Source: UBA11524 sp965646445
GTDB taxonomy: Bacteria; Bacillota; Clostridia; Christensenellales; Aristaeellaceae
Direction: 5' to 3'
Assembly: GCA_965646445.1 (NCBI GenBank)
Contig: CBFFZW010000080.1
Location: 1-9,130 of the forward strand
Length of the DNA: 9,130 nucleotides
Shown here: piece by piece, positions 1 to 5,881 of the stretch
How the letters are laid out: each line of letters starts with the position of its first letter
Numbering within the stretch: position 1 is the first letter of the stretch
Notes under the pieces: model-generated
Seen by the model: only the letters and a program-made list of their open reading frames with translations
The model's database searches: none
Told to the model about the DNA's origin: nothing
Program-made: the position numbers and the translations under genes

Positions 1-149
1 CCGTTCCCTCGGTCTCCGCGTCGCGGCGCATCTGTCATGCGCCGTGACCCCTCACAAGCGGTAGCGCGCCGCACTCTACCCGCCCGGGTATGGAGAGGGG
101 CGAAGCCCCTTCGCAGGGGTGTCCAGAGGGGGCAGCGTCCCCTCTGGCG
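1..149. repeat. Intergenic cluster of three GC-rich hairpins downstream of rfbC
   Basis: I see no convincing gene here; the short frames are GC-rich shadows. Three inverted repeats follow one another: 20-48 (GGCGCAT/ATGCGCC stem, loop CTGTC, extended outward by GTCGC/GTGAC with one mismatch), 96-110 (AGGGGC/GCCCCT, 3-nt loop) and 123-147 (CCAGAGGGG/CCCCTCTGG, 7-nt loop). The last lies just after the rfbC stop on the minus strand and could end that transcript, although no T run follows it on either strand. The cluster resembles the dispersed intergenic palindromes of GC-rich clostridia; that family assignment is inference. Confidence 0.5.
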
Positions 150-710
150 TCACTCCTCATACACAAAATTACAGTCGCTGTCGTCCAGCAGGGGCGCGCT
201 CGTGTCCTTGGCGCTCAAAAGCTCCTCGATGACCTCGCCCCAGTCCACACCGATGGAAGGGTCGTTGAAGCGGATGCCCCGGTCGCATTCCTTGCTGTAC
301 AGGTTGTCCACCTTGTAGCAGAACTCCACATCGTCCGTCAGCGTTCGGAACCCGTGCCCGAATCCCCGCGGTATGTACAGCATCCGCTTGTTTTCCGCGC
401 TCAGCTCCACCGACACCCACTGCCGGTACGTCGGGCTTCCCTTCCGCAGATCCACCGCCACGTCCATCACCGCGCCCCGCGTCACTCGCACCAGCTTCCC
501 CTGGGCCATGGGTGCGTTCTGGAAATGGATGCCCCGCAGCGTGCCCTTCTGCGCCGTGAACGACTGATTATCCTGCACAAACACCGCGTCGATGCCGATG
601 TCCGCCATCGCCTGGGTCGAATACGTCTCCATGAAGTATCCCCGATGATCCCCATGCACCGCCGGCTCGACAATGCACACCCCAGGCAGGCTTGTCTCGA
701 TCCGCTTCAT
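150..710 (-). CDS. rfbC: dTDP-4-dehydrorhamnose 3,5-epimerase (RmlC/RfbC)
   Basis: This 186-residue cytoplasmic cupin enzyme epimerises C3 and C5 of dTDP-4-dehydro-6-deoxy-D-glucose, the third step of dTDP-L-rhamnose synthesis for cell-surface glycans. The N-terminal half has the family pattern GDHRGYFMETY (20-30) and QDNQSF, then TLRGIHFQ with the catalytic His at 62. Later come DVAVDLRKGSPTY (83-95), IPRGFGHGF (113-121) and FCYKVDNLY, with the expected active-site Tyr at 132. Length is typical for the family. The ATG at 710-708 shares one base with the rfbA stop (TGATG), which argues for translational coupling and against longer in-frame extensions up to 929 that would lie inside rfbA. It is the second gene of an rfbA-rfbC operon; rfbB and rfbD are not in the window. 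I see no sign of damage. Confidence 0.96.
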   Translation of the reverse strand: MKRIETSLPGVCIVEPAVHGDHRGYFMETYSTQAMADIGIDAVFVQDNQSFTAQKGTLRGIHFQNAPMAQGKLVRVTRGAVMDVAVDLRKGSPTYRQWVSVELSAENKRMLYIPRGFGHGFRTLTDDVEFCYKVDNLYSKECDRGIRFNDPSIGVDWGEVIEELLSAKDTSAPLLDDSDCNFVYEE

Positions 711-1597
711 CAGTACCTCACCCTGCCTTCCGCCACGGCCTTCAGGTGTGCCCCATAGGGACTCTTGCCGTAGCGCGCCGCCGATTCCAGCAGCTTCTCC
801 CTGCTGATCCAGCCGTTCTTGTAGGCAATCTCCTCCGGCGCCGAGATCTTGATCCCCTGCCGCTGCTCGATCATCCGCACGAAGTCCGCCGCGTCCACCA
901 GGCTGTCCATGGTGCCCGTATCCAGCCACGCGAACCCCCGGCCCAGCAGCTGCACATCCAGCCGCGCCTGCTTCAGGTACATGTCGTTCAGCGTCGTGAT
1001 TTCCAGCTCTCCTCGGGCGGACGGTCTGACATCCCGCGCCATGGCGCTGACCCCCTTGGGGTAGAAGTACAGCCCCGTGATGGCGTAGTTGCTCTTGGGC
1101 TGCGCCGGCTTCTCCTCCACGGAGATGACGTGGCCCGCCTCGTCGAATTCCACCACGCCGAAGCGCTCGGGATCGTTCACATAATAGCCGAACACCGTGG
1201 CCCGATCCTGCCCCTCGGCATTCTCCACCGCCGCCCGGAGCAGCCGCCCGAAGCCGTTGCCGTAGAAGATATTGTCGCCCAGCACCATGGCGCAGGCCTC
1301 GTCCCCGATGAATTCCTCCCCCAGCAGGAACGCCTGAGCCAGGCCGTCCGGCGAGGGCTGCACCTGATAGCTCAGGCTCAGCCCGAACTGGCTGCCGTCC
1401 CCCAGCAGATGCTCGAACCGGGGCGTGTCCTCCGGCGTGGATATCACCAGAATGTCCTTGATCCCCGCCAGCATCAGCGTGGACAGCGGGTAATAGATCA
1501 TCGGCTTGTCGTATACCGGCAGCAGCTGCTTGCTCGTTACCATCGTCAGCGGATACAGCCGCGTCCCGGCCCCTCCCGCCAGAATGATTCCTTTCAT
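710..1597 (-). CDS. rfbA: Glucose-1-phosphate thymidylyltransferase (RmlA/RfbA)
   Basis: This 295-residue enzyme joins dTTP and glucose-1-phosphate to dTDP-glucose, the first step of the dTDP-L-rhamnose pathway. The N-terminus carries the nucleotidyltransferase signature LAGGAGTRLYPLT (6-18), then SKQLLPVYDKPMIYYPL (22-38), VLGDNIFYG with the metal-binding Asp at 108, VEEKPAQPKSNYAITG (160-175), LEITTLNDMYL and WLDTGT (224-229). Length and motif spacing match the short, RmlA-type family. The ATG at 1597-1595 is preceded by GGAG nine bases upstream. It is the first gene of an operon with rfbC and is read from a good promoter in the divergent gap with the CHAP gene. The sequence looks intact and functional. 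Confidence 0.97.
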   Translation of the reverse strand: MKGIILAGGAGTRLYPLTMVTSKQLLPVYDKPMIYYPLSTLMLAGIKDILVISTPEDTPRFEHLLGDGSQFGLSLSYQVQPSPDGLAQAFLLGEEFIGDEACAMVLGDNIFYGNGFGRLLRAAVENAEGQDRATVFGYYVNDPERFGVVEFDEAGHVISVEEKPAQPKSNYAITGLYFYPKGVSAMARDVRPSARGELEITTLNDMYLKQARLDVQLLGRGFAWLDTGTMDSLVDAADFVRMIEQRQGIKISAPEEIAYKNGWISREKLLESAARYGKSPYGAHLKAVAEGRVRY

Positions 1598-1642
1598 GCG
1601 CTCGATCTCCTTTGTGTGTAAACTGGGAGAATGTACGGGATG

Positions 1643-1671
1643 ATTATACCATGTCCCAGAAAAAATAGCAA
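1643..1671 (-). promoter_or_regulatory. Sigma-A type promoter of rfbA-rfbC
   Basis: On the minus strand a perfect -10 box TATAAT (1648-1643) lies 17 bases downstream of a -35 box TTGCTA (1671-1666, four of six consensus bases). The start codon of rfbA lies about 46 bases further on. Boxes and spacing were read directly; use of the promoter is inferred. Confidence 0.75.
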
Positions 1672-1730
1672 CGTCTGGCTATGCCGCCATGTAAAAACAA
1701 TGTCGGCCACTTTCCTTTTCTGTCCAAAAG

Positions 1731-1739
1731 TGCTATCAT
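1731..1739 (+). promoter_or_regulatory. Extended -10 promoter candidate for the CHAP gene
   Basis: TGCTATCAT is an extended -10 element (TGN plus TATCAT, five of six consensus bases) about 34 bases before the CHAP start codon. A matching -35 box is weak (TTTCCT at 1711-1716, 17-bp spacing), as is usual when the TGN extension is present. It lies back to back with the rfbA promoter in a 175-bp divergent gap. Confidence 0.45.
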
Positions 1740-1772
1740 CATACCATCATCCCCGCGAAAGGAGCGTTCCCC

Positions 1773-2540
1773 ATGCGCCGAATCATCCGCGCCGCCGCCC
1801 TGGCGCTGACGCTTTCTCTGCTGACGCCCGCCCTGGCCCAGGCCGCCGCGACGCCCACACCGCCGCCCATCGCCGTCAGCCAGGATGTGATGGAGCCCCC
1901 CGCCATCATCCAGAATGTGCTGGACATCGCCTACAACGAATGGCAGACCCTGGACGGCAAAAAGCTCAAAAAGGTCAACAAGTACACCGAATGGCGCGGC
2001 AAGGGCATCGGCTTCGGCTGGTGCGGCGGCTTCATCACCTGGTGCATGATGGAAGCCGGCGTGCCCATGGAGGAACTGGAGGTCTTTCGGGACGGCGCCA
2101 AAAAGAACGGCACCGGCTTTTATCCGGTGGAAGGCGTTTACCATGTGAAGGAAGCCAGCGTGGGCAAGCTGCTCCGGGGCTATCAGCTGATGGATCGCTC
2201 CACCAACGTGCCGCAGAAGGGCTATCTGCTGGTCTACGGCTGCTCCTACAACAAGACCATTCATGTGGCCCTGGTGTACGACGTGGAGCCGCTGGGCGAG
2301 GGCCGCTTCCGCCTGACGACCATCGAGGGCAACATGGCCGGCCGGGTCAAAATGTACATCCACGACTACGACATGAACGCCCCTGACCGGGAAAAGAACC
2401 TGTCCGAGCCCCCGGCGGACGCCGAGCTCCTCCCCGAAACGGACTGCCTGCAATATGACGTGCCCGCCTCCACCCCCAACGGTAAGTCCAGCGGGAAGAA
2501 GTATCCGTATTATGTGAATTGCTTCCTGATGCCGTGGTAA
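1773..2540 (+). CDS. Secreted CHAP-domain protein (putative peptidoglycan amidase/peptidase)
   Basis: The 255-residue product begins with a Sec signal peptide: MRRIIR, a hydrophobic stretch at about 7-22, then A-Q-A with likely cleavage near residue 24-26. A short Pro/Thr-rich linker follows. The body reads as a single CHAP-like cysteine peptidase/amidase domain: GFGWCGGFITWCMMEAG (80-96) with the putative nucleophile Cys84, IHVALVYD with His164, and TIEGNM with Glu185/Asn187 as the third catalytic residue. Such proteins cut cell-wall peptidoglycan outside the membrane. No wall-binding repeats or second domain are present, so substrate and targeting are unclear. The start is set by AAAGGAG (1758-1764) eight bases upstream. 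The gene stands alone, divergent from rfbA and convergent with the anti-sigma gene. The fold is inferred from motif pattern; NlpC/P60 is the main alternative. Confidence 0.8.
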   Translation: MRRIIRAAALALTLSLLTPALAQAAATPTPPPIAVSQDVMEPPAIIQNVLDIAYNEWQTLDGKKLKKVNKYTEWRGKGIGFGWCGGFITWCMMEAGVPMEELEVFRDGAKKNGTGFYPVEGVYHVKEASVGKLLRGYQLMDRSTNVPQKGYLLVYGCSYNKTIHVALVYDVEPLGEGRFRLTTIEGNMAGRVKMYIHDYDMNAPDREKNLSEPPADAELLPETDCLQYDVPASTPNGKSSGKKYPYYVNCFLMPW

Positions 2541-2569
2541 TCGACAAAGTGGCAGCGCCACTTTGTCGA
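2541..2569. repeat. Perfect 13-bp inverted repeat abutting the CHAP stop codon
   Basis: The arms TCGACAAAGTGGC (2541-2553) and GCCACTTTGTCGA (2557-2569) are perfect complements around a 3-nt loop AGC and begin at the base after the TAA stop. No T run follows on either strand, so it is not a classical terminator by itself. Its ACAAAGT/ACTTTGT core recurs in palindromes at 5805-5830 and 7158-7184. Confidence 0.8.
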
Positions 2570-2578
2570 CGCTCAAAA

Positions 2579-2621
2579 CGGCTGAACGCCCGCCAATAAG
2601 CGAAGCGTTCAGCCGCTTTTT
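2579..2621. terminator. Bidirectional intrinsic terminator between convergent genes
   Basis: The arms CGGCTGAACGC (2579-2589) and GCGTTCAGCCG (2605-2615) form a perfect 11-bp stem with a 15-nt loop. TTTTT follows at 2617-2621 on the plus strand and TTTT at 2578-2575 on the minus strand. It lies between the CHAP stop (2540) and the anti-sigma stop (2629), so it can end both transcripts. Confidence 0.85.
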
Positions 2622-2628
2622 GTTTACC

Positions 2629-3708
2629 TTACTTCAGTTCCAGCGTGTACGTCTCGCTGTGCCCGCCGTCCACACGGCTGTCGCCGAGGATGATCCGCGA
2701 CGGTTTCTGCGCCAGGGCGGCGTAAGTATCCTGCCAATGGATCTGATCCCCGTTCTTCTCCGGGACATTCCGCTGGCCCCCGCCCATCATCCCGCTGGGG
2801 AGGGGAACACCCTGGACATCCATCAGTCCCAGATAGGAATCCACCTCGGCGTAGGCTTCCATATCGGTCACGGTGTACGTCATGTCCAGGTAAACGCCCA
2901 GGGCCGTGCTGGTCAGCGTCACTTCATCCACCCGCAGGCCAAATTTCTCGCAGGCGATGGCTTCCGCGGTAGTCGCCGTCCACAGGGCGGGCGTCGCCTG
3001 CAGGGTGAAGTCCAGCTGCGCGGGCTGCCATGTCCGGCTCCTGTCGAAGTCCCCGTTATCGAGGAAGGGGATCGTCAGGCAGCTGAGCTTCACGGGCAGC
3101 TCGTCCCCTTCGGCGGCAAAGCTGAGGCGAACCAGCAGCACGCCGTCCTGCCACCAGCTGCTTCCCATATAATCCCCCAGATTTTCCAACCCCACATCGG
3201 CATTGACCAGCGCGGTATAGCCATGCTGGGCAGCATAATCGGCCATGGTCACGTCCTCCGGCACGCCGTCCATCATCGAGCAGGCGCTCTCCTCGGGGAA
3301 AGCAGGTTCCGCCATCAGGAAGGTGTGCTCATCCTTCGGTTCGACCTTGACCAGGACGGACGCGCCGCGGCCATCATAGACCGCCTCCGTCACCGTGAAG
3401 GTCGCCAGCTCCGTCTCCGCCGAAACGCCCACCGCCGTGACCTGTTCCTTGGCCTCGGGAAGGACGGCGTTTCTGCCCGTAAACCGTTCCACCATGTCCA
3501 GAATTCCCGGCAGCCCCGTGGCGACCGCCGCGCCGACCAGTACCGTAACCAGCAGGGCCATCGCGAGGCCCAAAGACAGCTTCCTTTTCACAGGCATTTG
3601 CTCCTCTCTCATTTGCCGCAGGATCTTGTCGGTATCCTCCCGCGACCATTCCACGCCGGGCAGCTGGCAGTTCAGGGCATTTCGCACCTCATCCTGAGAC
3701 CACTTCAT
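2629..3708 (-). CDS. Membrane-anchored anti-sigma factor (DUF4179-type)
   Basis: The 359-residue product has a short cytoplasmic head (MKWSQDEVRNALN, then WSREDTDKIL and RQMREEQM at about 1-38) that would bind the sigma factor. A single transmembrane helix follows at about 44-64 (LSLGLAMALLVTVLVGAAVA after KRK). The remaining roughly 290 residues form a Trp- and acid-rich extracytoplasmic part with beta-rich character. This layout is that of Firmicutes DUF4179 anti-sigma proteins, encoded beside an ECF sigma gene. The start ATG (3708-3706) overlaps the sigma stop in an ATGA arrangement, so the two are translationally coupled. The frame stays open much further upstream, but that part runs through the sigma gene out of frame and is not real. 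The signal sensed outside the cell is unknown. Confidence 0.8.
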   Translation of the reverse strand: MKWSQDEVRNALNCQLPGVEWSREDTDKILRQMREEQMPVKRKLSLGLAMALLVTVLVGAAVATGLPGILDMVERFTGRNAVLPEAKEQVTAVGVSAETELATFTVTEAVYDGRGASVLVKVEPKDEHTFLMAEPAFPEESACSMMDGVPEDVTMADYAAQHGYTALVNADVGLENLGDYMGSSWWQDGVLLVRLSFAAEGDELPVKLSCLTIPFLDNGDFDRSRTWQPAQLDFTLQATPALWTATTAEAIACEKFGLRVDEVTLTSTALGVYLDMTYTVTDMEAYAEVDSYLGLMDVQGVPLPSGMMGGGQRNVPEKNGDQIHWQDTYAALAQKPSRIILGDSRVDGGHSETYTLELK

Positions 3709-4217
3709 ATCCCTTCGCCTCCTTCCAGCTCCTCTTTCAGCAGTTTTCGCGCACGGAACAACCGTGATTTGGCCGTGTTGACGCTCACGTTCAGCGCCAG
3801 GGCCGCCTCGGCCAGCTCCATGCCCTGGTAGTAGTGCAGCAGGATGATCTCCCGGTATCGCGGCGGCAGCGCCCGGATGTCCTCCATCAGGGCGGAGGAT
3901 GGTTCGCTGACGGGCTCCGGCCATGCTTCCGGCGTAGAACGCCTGTCCACACGGCGGAACCACGCACCCCTGCGCATATCCCGGCAGGTGTTGATGGCGA
4001 TGCGCATGATCCAGGTCTTCTCCCGGCATTCGCCGCGGAAGCTCCCGCCGCTGCGCCACACCTTGATGAAGGTCTCCTGGGCCGCGTCCTCCGCCAGGTG
4101 GACGTCCCCCAGCTGCAAATAGCACATTCGCTTGACATCCGTGCCGTAAGCCGTCATGACCCGTTCCATCTCGGCTTTGCTGACCTTGCACGAGCTCACT
4201 GCAAAGTCCATGACCAT
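3705..4217 (-). CDS. ECF (sigma-70 family) RNA polymerase sigma factor
   Basis: The 170-residue product has only sigma regions 2 and 4, as group IV sigma factors do. Region 2 spans about 18-85 and includes HLAEDAAQETFIKVWR (40-55) and EKTWIMRIAINTCRDMRR (66-83). A short linker leads to region 4 at about 112-164, with LPPRYREIILLHYYQGM and the helix-turn-helix ALNVSVNTAKSRLFRARKLL. It redirects RNA polymerase to a small regulon and is probably held at the membrane by the downstream anti-sigma protein. I chose the ATG at 4217-4215 because GGAGAAAGG lies just upstream; an ATG two codons later is also possible. In-frame extensions up to 4436 cross a hairpin and do not look like sigma sequence. 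Such operons usually autoregulate, but I could not assign an ECF promoter. Confidence 0.93.
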   Translation of the reverse strand: MVMDFAVSSCKVSKAEMERVMTAYGTDVKRMCYLQLGDVHLAEDAAQETFIKVWRSGGSFRGECREKTWIMRIAINTCRDMRRGAWFRRVDRRSTPEAWPEPVSEPSSALMEDIRALPPRYREIILLHYYQGMELAEAALALNVSVNTAKSRLFRARKLLKEELEGGEGI

Positions 4218-4449
4218 CGCCTGCCTTTCTCCGGGAATGATCCCCTTGCACTCATTGGACGAAGCCGCAGGAGCGTCAGGGTGCATGGGCGGCGCTGATT
4301 TGCAAAAAATTTGACGCCTGTAAGCCAAGGGCAGGCCAGATCGCGACGATCCGCCTGCCCGCGCAGATAACCATTGAAAGAACCACCGGTACGAACAGGA
4401 GCATCCAGCCGATCCAGCAGCTTTGCCACGCGGCATCGCGCCCTCATGC
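4218..4449. other. Gap upstream of the sigma gene with a strong hairpin
   Basis: No supported gene lies here. A hairpin at 4329-4360 has outer arms GGGCAGGC/GCCTGCCC (4329-4336, 4353-4360), a small internal loop and inner arms GATCG/CGATC (4339-4343, 4347-4351) around a 3-nt loop. On the minus strand it is followed by a partly T-rich stretch and may stop transcription coming from the NUDIX fragment. An A/T-rich tract at about 4301-4313 is the likeliest place for the sigma operon promoter, but no clear -35/-10 pair is visible. One minus-strand frame (about 4380-4430) reads hydrophobic but has no start codon. Confidence 0.5.
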
Positions 4450-4683
4450 TCACGCTTTGACCATCCTGAGATACTCCGTCAGCGCGGTATACTCCCGCAG
4501 ATAGGCGCCGCGGCGTTCCTCATTGGTTGCCGCGTAGTCCTGGTGTCTGCCAAAAAGCTGAAGCATCTTTTCCGGCTCAATCCACGCCGGCGTCAGCCCA
4601 CGCTTGATCTCACGGGGCGTCAGATTCCGCTCCGCTGTGCCGATGATGTCGCAGACAAAGTAGTGGCTGATGTACTCGATCGT
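4450..4683 (-). pseudogene. NUDIX hydrolase, C-terminal fragment
   Basis: Read from 4683 to the TGA at 4452-4450, the frame gives about 77 residues: TIEYISHYFVCDIIG, then NLTPREIKRGLTPAWIEP, EKMLQLF and a tail RRGAYLREYTALTEYL. That tail and the preceding YFVC strand are the usual C-terminal half of Firmicutes NUDIX hydrolases, which cleave nucleoside diphosphates linked to another group. The N-terminal half with the catalytic Nudix box (GX5EX7REUXEEXGU) is missing. Just upstream the frame meets TAA (4686-4684), and the DNA switches to AT-rich methyltransferase sequence. No start codon or ribosome binding site belongs to it, so it is a 5'-truncated remnant. Family assignment rests on motif memory. 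Confidence 0.6.
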
Positions 4684-4687
4684 TTAT

Positions 4688-5113
4688 ACCCCACTGGTTC
4701 TTAATAAGAAGTACACCTTGATCCCTTAGCATAGTTTTACAGTTGGCTATGGTTCTCTGCATCGCTTCATCATCAAGATACATGGTTAAACCCCACATAA
4801 TGATTAAATCATACTGTCTTCGATCACAATATTTCTCTACCTCAAAACATAGGTATTCAACATTTTGATATGAATTTGTTTGCTTTAGAAACTCCGGAAA
4901 TCGATCGATTGCTGTAATTTGACCCACAGCATCATAAATCACATCCTCCATCAAACCTGTACCACATCCGAGATCCAAAACATTGCTTTCCTTAGTGGCA
5001 AACCGTTTGACATACTCTGCGTCATAGATCAGCCTATCATTTTTATGAAAGCGACTGGCAATATACCGATCTTCCACTCTGCTCTGTTTCAACCAGAAAT
5101 CATCAACAACCAT
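4688..5113 (-). pseudogene. Class I SAM-dependent methyltransferase, truncated at both ends
   Basis: From 5113 the frame reads MVVDDFWLKQSRVEDRY, then KNDRLIYDAEYVKRF, the SAM-binding motif I NVLDLGCGTGLMEDV, ITAIDRFPEFLKQT (acidic end of strand 2), YDLIIMWGLTMYLDDEAM and GVLLIKNQWG. This is the Rossmann-fold core of a small-molecule or glycan methyltransferase; the substrate cannot be told. After KNQWG (4688) the family would continue for several more strands, but the DNA changes to the NUDIX fragment. The ATG at 5113 has no ribosome binding site and sits exactly where the DNA methylase breaks off, so the 5' end is probably missing too. The frame stays open on both sides (5197-4610) only by chance. 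The segment is AT-rich (18 of 60 bases G/C at 4801-4860) against about 75% in parts of the CHAP gene, a sign of foreign origin. Confidence 0.75.
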
Positions 5114-5864
5114 AGGTGCGGATGAAATACTCACACAGGGAAACGGGCTTTTGTGTAGGGTGGACGGCGTTTGCCACCGTGGGGAACGCCAGCACATTCC
5201 CAGGAAACCGCCGCCCGTCCGAACTCGCCGCTGGTGCGCTCAAACTTCCCATAGTTGGAGCTGTGCCGCTTTCTGCCGGTGGATTTTCTTTACGGCTCCC
5301 CTCTGTCATACTGCGGATCATACAGCGGGGGACTCGATTAGAACACCAGAATATTTCTCCGATTTTTTTCAGCGGAGCGCGCGGGCGTTGAGAAAAGGCC
5401 GGGAACATTTCGGCTCTTGTACCACACCCATTTCATAGCGGGAGCAATGGGGAGGTTGGGACGCTCCAGGCACCTTGTCATAGGGGCATTGGCGAAACAG
5501 CAGACACCGCCCCCTCCTGCTTTCAGCGCCCACCGGCACCGCCTCCACAGCTCCGGCAGGGCAAAGGCACATCCCAGTTAATTCCGGGTTCAGTGCCAAT
5601 AGGGCGGATCGGTCAGGACGCATATCAACCGAGTGGCGGTCGGCGGGAGCGCAGGCCCTCGATTTCCGTTCCATAAGAAAAGGCCGTCCGTGGCCAGGGG
5701 CTGCCCGTCCGGGGCAAAGCTCTGGCCTCTTCCCACAAAACTCGCTCTGACTCCTTCGGCGGCCCATGCCGCCGAACATCCGCCCGCTCCGTTGCGTCCT
5801 CCTTCCACAAAGTCATGACCGACTTTGCGGGAACCCTTTTTCCAGAAGTAAGAATTTCCTGCAT
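5106..5864 (-). pseudogene. Beta-class DNA (N6-adenine or N4-cytosine) methylase of the conjugative element, frameshifted and 3'-truncated
   Basis: Three frames must be joined to follow this gene. LTDPPYW (codons 5610-5596) is motif IV, the methyl-transfer loop. Then FRQCPYDKV and RYEM with FLNARALR in one frame, NILVF (5355-5341), YDPQYDRGEP (5322-5293), NYGKFERTSGEFGR, and finally RFPGNVLAFPTVANA followed by HPTQKP (5162-5145) and LCEYFIRTY. DPPY before HPTQKP is the order of beta-class enzymes. The C-terminal DPFxGSG part is lost at the junction near 5112. An ATG at 5864 with AAAGGA nine bases upstream follows the TrbL stop closely. The first 80 codons fall in repeat copy B, where frame choice is uncertain. 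Single-base indels break the frame at least three times. These methylases are carried by Clostridia conjugative elements, probably for self-protection on entry. Confidence 0.75.
5720..5851. repeat. Diverged direct repeat, copy B (after TrbL)
   Basis: This stretch aligns along its length with 7075-7203 in the same orientation. Shared blocks include CTCTGGCCTCT at the left end, CCGCTCCGTTG, CCACAAAGTCA, GACTTTG, GGGAACCCTTTTT and CCAGAAG at the right end, with small indels between. Its core is an imperfect inverted repeat, CCACAAAGTC (5805-5814) and GACTTTGCGG (5821-5830), followed on the plus strand by TTTTT. It overlaps the presumed start of the DNA methylase. Confidence 0.7.
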
Positions 5865-5881
5865 AAATCACCGTCCTTTCA

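Noticed and set aside
711..929. Longer rfbC start at 929
   Set aside because: The extension lies inside rfbA in another frame and has Gly/Arg-rich shadow composition; the ATG at 710 gives the family length and coupling with rfbA.
692..1621. Long plus-strand frame of 309 codons opposite rfbA
   Set aside because: It is antisense to a clear rfbA with all motifs, and its His/Arg/Pro/Gln-rich composition is typical of a shadow frame in GC-rich DNA.
2563..3831. Plus-strand frame of 422 codons opposite the anti-sigma gene
   Set aside because: It is antisense to the coupled sigma/anti-sigma operon, begins inside the terminator region and has shadow-type composition with no domain.
3709..4251. N-terminal extension of the anti-sigma frame to 4251, giving 540 residues
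   Set aside because: The extra part runs out of frame through the sigma gene. The ATG at 3708 has the ATGA overlap, and the product then begins with a proper anti-sigma head.
4290..4435. Hydrophobic minus-strand reading upstream of the sigma gene (WMLLFVPVVLSMVI), considered as a small membrane protein
   Set aside because: It has no start codon before the hydrophobic part and no ribosome binding site, and it runs through the 4329-4360 hairpin.
5114..5197. Upstream part of the methyltransferase frame to 5197
   Set aside because: The 28 residues are an out-of-frame reading of the DNA methylase C-terminus, not methyltransferase sequence.
5369..5779. Minus-strand frame of 136 codons taken as an independent gene
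   Set aside because: Part of it (FRQCPYDKV, FLNARALR) matches the methylase and must be joined to the other frames; the rest is shadow.
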